DNA of 64,000 nucleotides, taken from positions 372,001 to 436,000 of the forward strand of contig CAXUKO010000002.1 in NCBI GenBank assembly GCA_964251665.1, written 5' to 3'. How positions within the stretch are numbered: position 1 is the stretch's first letter; each line of letters starts with the position of its first letter. Shown in pieces: positions 8,518-16,795 of this stretch. Position numbers and translations under genes: made by a program. Origin of the DNA: JBBQLG01 sp964251665. GTDB taxonomy: Bacteria; Bacteroidota; Bacteroidia; Cytophagales; Spirosomataceae. Under the pieces are notes generated by a model. That model was not told the DNA's origin. It saw only the letters and a list, made by a program, of their open reading frames with translations, and ran no database searches.

Positions 8518-9879
8518 ATGAAAAAGGTTTTCGTATTCTTTCTGCTTGGCGCCTACTGCGCCTTATCATCCTCAGTCCGAGCCCAGACCGGTTTAGCGCA
8601 GGGCCGTCTGCCGCAGGATGTTATTTCCCAACAGGCTTATCTGAATGACTGTGTACAATATGCCTTACAGCATCAGCCCATTGTTAAACAGTCGCTCATT
8701 GACCAGGAAATTGCCGACCGCACCGTTCGTAGTTCGCTGGCAGCCTGGTTTCCGCAGGTGGGTTTTAACTACAATATTCAGCACTACCTGAAGCTGCCGG
8801 TTACCCTTATTCCCAATCCGACAACGGGGGAGCGCATCCCCACCGCACTGGGTGCGAAAAACACGTCGACAGCATCGTTTTCCGTTACACAGAGCATCTT
8901 CAGCCGCGACTTGCTGCTGGCTAACCGTACCGCGGATACCTACCGGGCTCAGGCCAGTCAGGTAACGACCAGCAACAAGATCGATGTGGTAGTAAACGTC
9001 AGCAAGGCTTTTTATGATGTGATTCTGAGTCAGCGTCAGGTCGATATTCTGACGGAGGATATTACCCGGCTGACACGAAGTTTGCAGGATGCTACCAACC
9101 AGTATAAAGGCGGTATTGTAGACCGGACCGATCCGCAGCGGGCGCAGATTGCCCTTAATAACTCCCGGGCGCAGCAGAAACAGTATCGTGATCTGGTAGG
9201 GGCGAAGTATCAAACGCTCAAGCAGTTGATGGGCTATCCGCCTGAGTCACAGTTAAGCCTGACGTACGATACGCTGCAACTGGCCAACGAAATAACGCTT
9301 GACACGCTGGCGAAAGTAAATCCTCGAAATCGGATTGAATTTCAGCTTTTGCAAACGCAGGGGCAACTGCTGGAGGCCAATGTGCGCTATAACCGGTGGG
9401 CCTACCTGCCAACGGTAGCGGCTTTTGGGAACTATAACCTGCTTTATCAGAACAATGCTTTTGGTCAGCTTTTCAACCAGAACTTTCCCAACTCCCTGAT
9501 TGGCCTGACTGTCGGGCTACCCATTTTTCAGGGCGGGCGCCGGATTCAGCAGCTAAAAATTGCCGAGTTGCAGGTGAATCGGCTGGATTGGGATTTAGCC
9601 GCCCTCACCAGCAGTGTCGACGCTGAATATGCGACGGCGCTGGCCAACTATAAAGGAAATTTAGCGAACTACCTGGCGCTGCGCGAAAACGAACAGTTGG
9701 CCGGCGACGTTTACCGGGTTATTAATTTACAGTACCGGTCGGGCATCAGAACCTACCTGGACGTAACCATCGCCGAAGCAGACCTGCGAACGGCCCGGCT
9801 AAACGTATTCAACGCTTTATACTCAGTCCTGACCAGCAAACTAGACGTGCAGCGGGCCTTAGGTACCATTCAGTTTTAA
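8518..9879 (+). CDS. TolC-family outer membrane efflux protein
   Basis: The 453-residue outer-membrane channel is the exit duct of the tripartite RND pump encoded downstream. The ATG at 8518 gives a classic signal peptide (MKKVFVFFLLGAYCALSSSVRA) cleaved before QTG; the frame extends to 8491 but adds only MARKRACFV. The mature protein shows the internal two-fold repeat of TolC/OEP proteins: long coiled helices rich in Ala, Gln, Asn and Arg, and TVGLPIFQGGRRIQQLKIAE, the conserved GGR turn, near residue 330-350. It is the first gene of an operon with the adaptor and pump. A 121-bp spacer with a large inverted repeat separates it from the adaptor gene. Confidence 0.95.
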   Translation: MKKVFVFFLLGAYCALSSSVRAQTGLAQGRLPQDVISQQAYLNDCVQYALQHQPIVKQSLIDQEIADRTVRSSLAAWFPQVGFNYNIQHYLKLPVTLIPNPTTGERIPTALGAKNTSTASFSVTQSIFSRDLLLANRTADTYRAQASQVTTSNKIDVVVNVSKAFYDVILSQRQVDILTEDITRLTRSLQDATNQYKGGIVDRTDPQRAQIALNNSRAQQKQYRDLVGAKYQTLKQLMGYPPESQLSLTYDTLQLANEITLDTLAKVNPRNRIEFQLLQTQGQLLEANVRYNRWAYLPTVAAFGNYNLLYQNNAFGQLFNQNFPNSLIGLTVGLPIFQGGRRIQQLKIAELQVNRLDWDLAALTSSVDAEYATALANYKGNLANYLALRENEQLAGDVYRVINLQYRSGIRTYLDVTIAEADLRTARLNVFNALYSVLTSKLDVQRALGTIQF

Positions 9880-9891
9880 CCCAAATACAAA

Positions 9892-9992
9892 ATGGAACGC
9901 AGATTTTCATGATCACTATGATTAACGTGATTTAAAAAGAGTATCATCTCTACATCCTAACGATCCTGAAAATCTGCGTTCTGTTGTTCCAT
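9892..9992. repeat. Intergenic inverted repeat inside the efflux operon
   Basis: The left arm GAACGCAGATTTTCATGATC (from 9896, after GG at 9894-9895) pairs with GATCCTGAAAATCTGCGTTC (9962-9981) with one mismatch over 20 bp. The outer ATGGAAC (9892-9898) and GTTCCAT (9986-9992) continue the symmetry. The element fills nearly the whole gap between the channel and adaptor genes and ends 8 bp before the adaptor ATG. It resembles a dispersed palindromic repeat rather than a terminator, as there is no T-run. Confidence 0.75.
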
Positions 9993-10000
9993 ATTCCTTT

Positions 10001-11158
10001 ATGAAAAATCTTGTAATCAATACGCTGGCTCTGGCTGGCATGTTCAGCCTGCTGACGGGTTGTGGCGGTAAAAAAGACCAACAACAGCAACAGGCTCCAC
10101 CCCCGACCGCCGTGTCGGTATATACGGTGCAGCGGGGTAGTGCGTCGTACTACGATGAACTGCCAGCTACGGTGACCGCTTTACTTCAGGTGGATATTCA
10201 GCCGCAGGTGTCGGGTAATATCACCGGCATTTTCTTTCAGGATGGTCAGCGGGTTCGGAAAGGGCAGAAGCTGTACACTATTGATCCGCAGCAGTACCGG
10301 GCTACCTACGACCAGGCCGTGGCGCAACTGAATGTTCAGAAAGCTAACCTGAATCGAGCCCAGAAAGACGCCGACCGGTATAACACGCTCGCACAGCAGG
10401 ACGCCGTAGCGCGGCAGTTGGTCGATAATGCGACAGCAGCGCTGGAAACAGCCCGGATGCAGGTCGAAGCCGCTAAAGCAACTATTACGCAGGTATCCAC
10501 CAATCTGAAATACGCTACCATTTATGCGCCGTTGGATGGCACGATAGGCATTTCGCAGGTGCGTCTGGGAGCGGCTGTCGCTCCGGGATCTACAGCGCTT
10601 AATACGATCTCGGCCGATAACCCCATTGCCGCTGATATTCTGGTCGATCAGGACGACATTGCCCGTTTTGAGCGGTTGCAAAACAGTAAAACAGCCGTCC
10701 GGGACTCGACGTTCTTGCTGACGTTGCCCGATGGAAGCCAGTACAAATATTCCGGCTCGGTGCGGATCATCGACCGGGCCGTTGACCCGCAGTCGGGTAC
10801 GTTACGGGTTCGGATTGCGTTTCCAAACCCAAACAATGAACTGAAACCCGGACTGACAGCCAACGTGCGTATCAGAAACAATACGGGCCAGTCCAAATTG
10901 CTGATTCCGTACAAGGCTGTGCAGGAGCAGATGAGCGAGTATTTTGTGTACGTGCTGGGCGACAGCAGTAAGGTAGTGCAGAAGAAGGTGGCGCTTGGCG
11001 CCCGGATTAACGACAAGGTAATCGTGAACAGCGGCCTTAACGAGAATGAGAAAATTGTGACGACGGGTGTGCAGAAAATCAAAGATGGCGCGCGGGTCAA
11101 AGTTGTACCAACGCAGGATTCGACAAAGAGTCAGCCGCGAACGGCGTCTGTTAATTAA
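10001..11158 (+). CDS. RND efflux periplasmic adaptor (membrane fusion protein, lipoprotein)
   Basis: The 385-residue adaptor links the inner-membrane pump to the TolC-like channel. The N-terminus (MKNLVINTLALAGMFSLLTGC) is a lipoprotein signal with its lipobox Cys at residue 21, so the protein is anchored by lipid, as in AcrA/MexA. Lipoyl half-motifs flank a helical hairpin: VDIQPQVSGNITGIFFQDGQRVRKGQ near 65-90 and YATIYAPLDGTIGISQVRLGA near 170-190. Beta-barrel and membrane-proximal domains follow. The gene lies 11 bp before the pump gene, as expected for an operon. The short Lys/Gln-rich linker KKDQQQQQ after the lipid Cys is a flexible tether. Confidence 0.95.
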   Translation: MKNLVINTLALAGMFSLLTGCGGKKDQQQQQAPPPTAVSVYTVQRGSASYYDELPATVTALLQVDIQPQVSGNITGIFFQDGQRVRKGQKLYTIDPQQYRATYDQAVAQLNVQKANLNRAQKDADRYNTLAQQDAVARQLVDNATAALETARMQVEAAKATITQVSTNLKYATIYAPLDGTIGISQVRLGAAVAPGSTALNTISADNPIAADILVDQDDIARFERLQNSKTAVRDSTFLLTLPDGSQYKYSGSVRIIDRAVDPQSGTLRVRIAFPNPNNELKPGLTANVRIRNNTGQSKLLIPYKAVQEQMSEYFVYVLGDSSKVVQKKVALGARINDKVIVNSGLNENEKIVTTGVQKIKDGARVKVVPTQDSTKSQPRTASVN

Positions 11159-11169
11159 CTCAACGTATC

Positions 11170-14100
11170 ATGTTTGCGAATACATTCATTAATCGGCCTG
11201 TAACGGCCATTGTTATCTCGATTGTCATCCTCGTGCTCGGGGTGTTGTCGATTCTAAATCTGGCCATCAGCCAGTACCCGGACATTACGCCCCCTGTTGT
11301 GCAGGTAACCAGTACCTACACTGGTGCCGATGCCCAGACGGTTGAGCAAACCGTTGCGACGCCCATAGAGACGCAGATTAACGGTACGCCCGGCATGAGC
11401 TACCTCCAGAGTAATGCCACCAGCGATGGTCGCCTGAGTACCAACGTTACGTTCGACATTGGTACCGACGTGAACATTGCGGCCCTGGACGTACAGAACC
11501 GCGTGGGTATTGCCCAGCCCCAGTTACCTGCCGACGTAACACGTCTGGGGGTAACGGTGCGTAAACGCAACCCCAGCCTGTTTATGCTGGTCGCTATTTT
11601 CTCGCCAAAGGGTACGCATACGGTGCCGTTCATGGATAACTACGCCAACATTTACATCCGCGACGCATTGCTGCGGGTGCCGGGTGTCGGCGATATTTTC
11701 AGCCGGGCCGACGATTTCAGTATGCGGATCTGGCTGCACCCCGATAAACTCGCACAGTTGAGCCTCACTGCTGATGAAGTGCTGGCCGCTCTCGCTGAAC
11801 AGAACGTACAGATAGCCGCCGGTTCGGTTGGGGCACCTCCCCAGACATCGGCGCAGGCATTCGAGTACAACGTATTCACCAACAGCCGACTGAGCAAGGA
11901 AGAAGACTTTCGGAACATCATCGTTAAGACGAATCCCGCCGACGGATCACTGGTGTATCTCAAAGATGTGGCGCGGGTACAACTGGGCAAGTTCACCTAC
12001 AACAGTAACTCGTTCGTAGATGGCAAGCGGGCGTCTTACCTGCTGATTTACCAATTGCCGGGCAGTAACGCCTTGGCGACGGCAGAGGGTATTTATGCCG
12101 CCATGGATAACATCAAAAAGACATTTCCGACAGATATCGACTACGTGGTGCCGTTTGAGTCGGTATCGGTGGTACAGGTTTCTATCGAGGAAGTGGTTTA
12201 TACATTGCTCGAAGCCCTTGGGCTGGTGATTGTGGTGGTGTTCCTGTTTCTGCAAAGCTGGCGGGCTACGCTTATCACCGTTGTGGCCATTCCGGTTTCG
12301 ATTCTGGGCACGTTTGCGGTCTTTATTCCCCTCGGTTTTACCATCAACACCCTGACGATGTTTGGTTTCGTACTGGCCATCGGTATTGTGGTGGATGATG
12401 CCATTGTGGTGGTCGAGGCCGTACAGCGATATATTGATGAAGAAGGCATGTCAGCCAAGGAAGCGACCATGCAGGCAATGAAAGACATTTCGGGACCGGT
12501 TGTAGCCATCGCGTTGATTCTGGCTGCCGTGTTCGTGCCGGTTGGGTTTATACCCGGCATCGTCGGGCGACTCTATCAGCAGTTTGCTATTACCATCGCT
12601 ATTTCCGTACTGATTTCGGCCTTCATTGCCCTGTCGCTAACGCCGGCACTGTGTTCGCTGCTGCTGCGTCCGATGGAGATTAATAAAGACGCTAAAGGCA
12701 TCAACCACCTTTTTTATCGCTTCAATGAGTGGTTCGGTCGCGTAACGGCCGCGTACTCCAACGGCGTTAAGCGGGCCATTAAAGCGACTCCGCTGGTGCT
12801 GGTGATGCTGGGCTGCCTGTACGTTGGTACTTACTTCCTGTTTGGCGCTAAGCCATCTGGTTTTATCCCGACGGAGGACGAAGGTCGCTTATTTGTGACC
12901 TATGAAATTCCGGAAGCGGCTTCTACCACGCGAAGCCTTGAGGTGCTTAACACCATTATGGATACCCTGAAGGCCCAGCCATTTACCAGCCACTTTGCGG
13001 CTTTGGGCGGCCTGAATGCGATTACGTTCGCGTCGAAATCAAACAGTGGTACGGTATTTTTACAACTGAAACCCTGGGATCAACGAACGGACAGGAATCT
13101 TCAGGTTGACTCGATTATTGCCACCATTCAGAAAAAGTTAGGCGTTATTCAGGATGCAAGGGTAGTGGTAGTATCACCCCCAGCCATTCCGGGATTAGGG
13201 CAGACGGGTGGTTTTACGTTTGAGATTGAGCAACGCCAAACGAATGACGACGTCAACGCCTTTCAGACCGTGGTTGAAACGTTTCTGGCGGAGTTGAATA
13301 AACGGCCTGAAATTTCACGGGCGTTTACCTATTTCACGGCAAAATCGCCCGCTTACCGAGTTGATGTAGACCGAGAAAAGTGTAAAAAGTTGGGTCTGGA
13401 TATAAGTAACGTCTATTCAACCATGCAGACGTTTCTGGGTAGCCGCTATGTCAACGACTTCATTATTTACGGTCGGAAATTCCGGGTAGTGGCGCAGGCT
13501 GACACCTTATATCGCAGTGATATCAAAAATCTGGGGCAGTATTATGTACGGAACAATGGTGGAAATCTAATTCCCCTAAGTACAGTCATCACGTCTTCAG
13601 TCATCGAAAATGCGCCGTTGATTCAGCATTATAACTTGTTCCGGTCGGTTGAGATCAACGGTAGCCCCAAACCCGGCTACAGCAGTGGACAGGCCAATGC
13701 GGCTCTGATGGAAGTAGCGGCTAAAGTGCTGCCCGCCGGTTACAGTTACGATTTCTCGGGTCTGAGTCGCGAGGAATTGAAGTCGAGCGGTAGCACAATC
13801 TACATTTTCGCCCTGAGTATTGGCTTTGTATTCCTGTTTCTGGCGGCCCTCTACGAAAGCTGGTCGGTGCCGTTTTCCGTACTGCTGTCAGTGCCGATCG
13901 GTGCCTTCGGTGCCATCGTGACGCTGTTGCTGTTTCCAGCGCTGACCAACAACGTGTACGCGCAGATTGGATTGATTACCCTGATCGGTTTGGCGGCTAA
14001 AAACGCTATTCTGATTGTGGAATTTGCCAAAGAGCGCGTCGACAGTGGGCACGATATTTATGATGCCACTATTGAAGCTGTTACACTTCGTCTGCGACCT

Positions 14101-14499
14101 ATTATCATGACGTCATTGGCGTTTATCCTGGGTGTTATTCCACTGGCCATTGCTACCGGCGCGGGTGGCGTAGCCCGGTCAACCATCGGCCGGACGGTAC
14201 TGGGTGGTATGTTCGCGGCAACATCGCTGGCAATCTTTGTCGTGCCGGTGCTGTTCATGGTCATCTCGAAGTTTTCGTACGGGAAGGACAAACTGGCTCA
14301 ACTGAAAGCGGATCGGGAAAAGCGGGAAGCCGACGAAAAAGCGAACCCGAGGCATGGCCATGGTCATCACGCTAACGGACAAACCGAAAACGGACAGAAT
14401 GGTAACGGCCAGGCGAAAGTAGCCAGCAACGGCAATGGGAGTGGTCGTAACAACGATGCCTCAACGCCAAAGCCAGCCGGTGAAGGCCAGCGCGCTTAA
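11170..14499 (+). CDS. RND multidrug efflux pump, HAE1 family, with a low-complexity C-terminal tail
   Basis: The 1109-residue inner-membrane transporter of the AcrB/MexB type exports hydrophobic drugs using the proton gradient. The start FANTFINRPVTAIVISIVI is the conserved first helix. The proton relay is intact: D409-D410 in GIVVDDAIVVVEA (TM4) and K944 in GLAAKNAILIVEF (TM10). The 12 helices and the two large periplasmic loops are collinear with the family. The usual length is about 1030-1060 residues; here the last 50-60 residues form a cytoplasmic tail rich in Gly, Asn, Gln and His (HGHGHH, NGNGQ repeats) after the normal end near SKFSYGKDK. The operon ends in a terminator at 14523. No TetR-type regulator is adjacent. 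Confidence 0.97.
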   Translation: MFANTFINRPVTAIVISIVILVLGVLSILNLAISQYPDITPPVVQVTSTYTGADAQTVEQTVATPIETQINGTPGMSYLQSNATSDGRLSTNVTFDIGTDVNIAALDVQNRVGIAQPQLPADVTRLGVTVRKRNPSLFMLVAIFSPKGTHTVPFMDNYANIYIRDALLRVPGVGDIFSRADDFSMRIWLHPDKLAQLSLTADEVLAALAEQNVQIAAGSVGAPPQTSAQAFEYNVFTNSRLSKEEDFRNIIVKTNPADGSLVYLKDVARVQLGKFTYNSNSFVDGKRASYLLIYQLPGSNALATAEGIYAAMDNIKKTFPTDIDYVVPFESVSVVQVSIEEVVYTLLEALGLVIVVVFLFLQSWRATLITVVAIPVSILGTFAVFIPLGFTINTLTMFGFVLAIGIVVDDAIVVVEAVQRYIDEEGMSAKEATMQAMKDISGPVVAIALILAAVFVPVGFIPGIVGRLYQQFAITIAISVLISAFIALSLTPALCSLLLRPMEINKDAKGINHLFYRFNEWFGRVTAAYSNGVKRAIKATPLVLVMLGCLYVGTYFLFGAKPSGFIPTEDEGRLFVTYEIPEAASTTRSLEVLNTIMDTLKAQPFTSHFAALGGLNAITFASKSNSGTVFLQLKPWDQRTDRNLQVDSIIATIQKKLGVIQDARVVVVSPPAIPGLGQTGGFTFEIEQRQTNDDVNAFQTVVETFLAELNKRPEISRAFTYFTAKSPAYRVDVDREKCKKLGLDISNVYSTMQTFLGSRYVNDFIIYGRKFRVVAQADTLYRSDIKNLGQYYVRNNGGNLIPLSTVITSSVIENAPLIQHYNLFRSVEINGSPKPGYSSGQANAALMEVAAKVLPAGYSYDFSGLSREELKSSGSTIYIFALSIGFVFLFLAALYESWSVPFSVLLSVPIGAFGAIVTLLLFPALTNNVYAQIGLITLIGLAAKNAILIVEFAKERVDSGHDIYDATIEAVTLRLRPIIMTSLAFILGVIPLAIATGAGGVARSTIGRTVLGGMFAATSLAIFVVPVLFMVISKFSYGKDKLAQLKADREKREADEKANPRHGHGHHANGQTENGQNGNGQAKVASNGNGSGRNNDASTPKPAGEGQRA

Positions 14500-14522
14500 A
14501 ATAGATAAGTGAATTTTATTGG

Positions 14523-14563
14523 CGGTTAGACTGGCACGACGCGGCTGGTCTAACCGTTTTTTT
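14523..14563 (+). terminator. Rho-independent terminator after the RND operon
   Basis: CGGTTAGAC (14523-14531) pairs with GTCTAACCG (14548-14556) and is followed by seven T. It ends the three-gene efflux operon 24 bp after the pump stop codon. Confidence 0.85.
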
Positions 14564-14709
14564 GTGTGCCCAACTTCTCCTTCAACTACTTGAATTAGTG
14601 GTTTTTTATTTATGTAAATAATTGTAAATCAATAAGTTGTGATGGGATTTTCTGGAACCTGTCGAATACTATATGCGTTATATAGACTGCTACTCAACAC
14701 ACCCTTTTC

Positions 14710-15747
14710 ATGCCCGATTTCAATCCAAATCTGATTCTGTATACGGCCGATTCGCTCAACGAACGGGGCGAAGCTGTGCTCGAAAACTACCCGAAGGCCG
14801 AGATGCTGGAAGTAAAGCAGCACAACCGCCTGCCCGAGCTGGGCATGAACCACTTTAAGGTTAAGTCGGACGTACTGGTCCTGGGGAAACTCAAGTCGCA
14901 GGAGATCAAATGGAGCGGGCGCAGTTCAGATTATATCGCGCCGAGCTTTGCCAACGGCTGTTTCGGTGGCTGTGCGTACTGCTATGTCGATCGGTATAAG
15001 AAGGTGAATCCGATCACCCTGTTTACCAATGTAGAGGAGATTCTGGCGACCATTGACAAACATGTGATGAACTTGCCGTGGCCCAAAGAACCTAATCAGA
15101 CCGACCCAACGTATTACACCTATGACATTGGCTGTAACTCCGACGTTTCTGTCGATTACAGCCTGTCTGACGGCATGAAACGCGTTTTTGAGTTCTTCCG
15201 CGATCACCCCCGCGCCAAAGCGACGTTCGCCACCAAGTTTGTCAACCCCGACTTGCTCGACTTCGACCCGCAGGGTAAGGTGCGTATTCGGTTCAGTCTG
15301 ATGCCTGCTCATGTGAGTAAACTGGTCGATGTGCGCACGGACAGCATTGAGAAACGCATTGTCGCTATCAATGATTTCTACAAAGCGGGCTATGAGGTTC
15401 ACGTCAATTTTTCGCCCGTAATCGTCTACGGCGGGAAGGCGTGGCGCGACGACTACCGTGACTTATTCCGACAGCTTGATGCCGTGCTTTGTCCCGATGT
15501 GAAAGCGCAGATGCAGAGTGAAGTAATTTTTCTGACCCATAACCAGGGCCAGCATCAGGCTAATCTGGCTATTAATCCCAGAGCGGAGGAACTGCTGTGG
15601 GTACCCGAGTTACAGGAGAATAAAGTCAGTCAGTTTGGCGGCTGGAACATCCGCTACGACCATCAGTTGAAATCAAAAATGGTTGGTGTGTTTAGCCGAA
15701 TGATGCAGGAGGAGATTCCCTGGTGCGGAATCCGATATATATTTTAG
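14710..15747 (+). CDS. Spore photoproduct lyase-family radical SAM protein
   Basis: The 345-residue protein is of the SPL family. The radical SAM iron-sulfur ligands are C84, C88 and C91 in the CFGGCAYC motif (CX3CX2C, the SPL spacing). A GCNSDVSVD segment places C142 where Bacillus SPL has its hydrogen-donating Cys141 in an ACTSD context. In sporeformers SPL repairs the UV-induced spore photoproduct of thymine. Bacteroidota do not sporulate, so the substrate here is not known; a pyrimidine-dimer repair role is an inference. The ATG at 14710 is preceded by an AT-rich region. It is monocistronic, with the Y1 transposase gene convergent downstream. Confidence 0.88.
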   Translation: MPDFNPNLILYTADSLNERGEAVLENYPKAEMLEVKQHNRLPELGMNHFKVKSDVLVLGKLKSQEIKWSGRSSDYIAPSFANGCFGGCAYCYVDRYKKVNPITLFTNVEEILATIDKHVMNLPWPKEPNQTDPTYYTYDIGCNSDVSVDYSLSDGMKRVFEFFRDHPRAKATFATKFVNPDLLDFDPQGKVRIRFSLMPAHVSKLVDVRTDSIEKRIVAINDFYKAGYEVHVNFSPVIVYGGKAWRDDYRDLFRQLDAVLCPDVKAQMQSEVIFLTHNQGQHQANLAINPRAEELLWVPELQENKVSQFGGWNIRYDHQLKSKMVGVFSRMMQEEIPWCGIRYIF

Positions 15748-15785
15748 GGGAGGATTTACGTTGCTGGCGGGGGATATAAAAATGA

Positions 15786-16265
15786 CTATGGCCTATCATC
15801 AGTTAGTTCAATCCAGTCGAAAAGATACTCCGGTTTAAACTCAATTTCGAAGTTTTTCAGTATACATAGGTATTCTTCTTTGAACGTCTGTGTTCGGTGA
15901 TGGTCAGGCTGTTTCAGAATATAGTTGACGACATTGTCAATCTGGGAGCGGCTGTATGAGAACGCCCCGTAGCCTTCCTGCCAGTTAAATTTCCCCTGTA
16001 CCCATTTTTGCTCGTTAATGAAACCTGACGAATTAGCTTTTACCTGTTGAACCAGTGTTGAAATGGATTCTGTCGGATTTAGACCAATGAGAATGTGCGT
16101 GTGATCTGGCATACAGTAAATAGCCAGCGGCTTATGTTTCTTCTCCCGAATTATGCCGCAGATATATTTCTCCAACTCGTCTCTAAATGTTGCTTTTACA
16201 AGACTTTGCCGTCCCTTCACCGCAAAGACTACCTGGATATATAGCTGAGTGTATGTGTTCGGCAT
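15786..16265 (-). CDS. Single-domain Y1 (HUH) transposase, RAYT/IS200-like
   Basis: The 159-residue protein starts MPNTYTQLYIQVVFAVKGRQ. It carries the HUH metal motif H55-T-H57 in MPDHTHILIG, and the likely nucleophile Tyr115 in NVVNYILKQ. EGYGAFSYSRSQID (97-110) is typical of the Bacteroidota branch of IS200-like proteins. The enzyme family makes single-strand nicks and joins at stem-loops, forming a 5'-phosphotyrosine link. No TnpB gene and no second transposase gene is present. Immediately upstream is a cluster of palindromic repeats (16361-16597), the arrangement expected of a REP-associated tyrosine transposase. The frame runs up to 16313, but the family start is the ATG at 16265. The coding sequence is intact. 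Confidence 0.9.
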   Translation of the reverse strand: MPNTYTQLYIQVVFAVKGRQSLVKATFRDELEKYICGIIREKKHKPLAIYCMPDHTHILIGLNPTESISTLVQQVKANSSGFINEQKWVQGKFNWQEGYGAFSYSRSQIDNVVNYILKQPDHHRTQTFKEEYLCILKNFEIEFKPEYLFDWIELTDDRP

Positions 16266-16360
16266 GGCGTTCGGCGGGGTTAGATGAATCAATAAGGTGA
16301 AGACGTGTCGCAACTATAGTAAAGTCTCGTCAAGAAAGACAGTTACCCTCGTTCGCAACT

Positions 16361-16383
16361 AGTCCTAGAAGGACGACATCTTT
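16361..16383 (+). repeat. REP-like unit 1 (degenerate)
   Basis: AGTCCTAGAAGGACGACATC resembles the consensus AGTTCCGTAGGAACGGCATC with several changes, but keeps the compensating palindrome (GTCCTAGAAGGAC). It lies 96 bp upstream of the transposase start. Confidence 0.6.
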
Positions 16384-16413
16384 ATAGAAAAGACCAGTCG
16401 AGAATTAGGCCCT

Positions 16414-16477
16414 AGTTCCGTAGGAACGGCATCTTAAAGGCAGAACTGATAAATTAAGATGCCGTTCCTACGGAACT
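16414..16477. repeat. REP-like units 2 and 3, perfect 24-bp inverted pair
   Basis: The unit beginning AGTTCCGTAGGAACGGCATC (16414-16437) is followed after 16 bp by its exact reverse complement (16454-16477). Each unit has its own small palindrome, GTTCCGTAGGAAC. The head-to-head pair forms a long stem in single-stranded DNA or RNA, the form recognised by HUH transposases. Confidence 0.85.
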
Positions 16478-16507
16478 GAACTACTTGTGCTGTGGCTTGT
16501 AAGGCTA

Positions 16508-16531
16508 CAAAGACGCCGTTCCTACGGAACT
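16508..16531 (-). repeat. REP-like unit 4
   Basis: CAAAGACGCCGTTCCTACGG (continuing AACT) is the same sequence as unit 3 with one or two changes upstream of the palindrome (GACGCC for GATGCC). The GTTCCTACGGAAC core is intact. Confidence 0.8.
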
Positions 16532-16574
16532 TGGGTTGTATACGCCGATATTGGACTTCTGTAAATGTTGCTAC

Positions 16575-16597
16575 AACGATGTCGTTCTACGGAATTT
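16575..16597 (-). repeat. REP-like unit 5 (degenerate)
   Basis: AACGATGTCGTTCTACGGAA matches the unit consensus but has lost one C in the palindrome (GTTCTACGGAA). A further remnant, AAAGATGTC, is at 16617-16625 with no recognisable palindrome. Confidence 0.6.
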
Positions 16598-16612
16598 TGG
16601 CGGCTTGCTCTG

Positions 16613-16777
16613 TTACAAAGATGTCATGCCTGATAGCACTAGCTGGTAAGCTAAAGCCTTTTTGACTGCAATATCTGCTGAAAAGTCCCACTTCGCCAAC
16701 GTTTCTACGTTAACCTCTCCAATTTCCGAAATTTTCAACAATCTTGCTTCGTCATTCGATATCTGTACAGCCTGAAG
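16613..16777 (-). pseudogene. Possible gene remnant between the REP cluster and pyc
   Basis: On the minus strand 54 sense codons lie between a TGA at 16778-16780 and a TAA at 16613-16615. The translation contains LLKISEIGEVNVETLAKWDF and then SADIAVKKALAYQ, a well-formed helical peptide with normal amino acid use, but there is no ATG. Its last codons (MTSL) fall on a REP-derived AAAGATGTC sequence. It may be the tail of a gene cut by repeat insertion, or a small gene using TTG. I do not recognise a family. The reading overlaps the pyc leader. Confidence 0.35.
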
Positions 16778-16795
16778 TCATTTTTGTTGAAACCC

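Noticed and set aside
16361..16632. CRISPR array
   Set aside because: Units are in both orientations, spacings are irregular, and the units are palindromic; no cas gene is present, so a REP cluster fits better.
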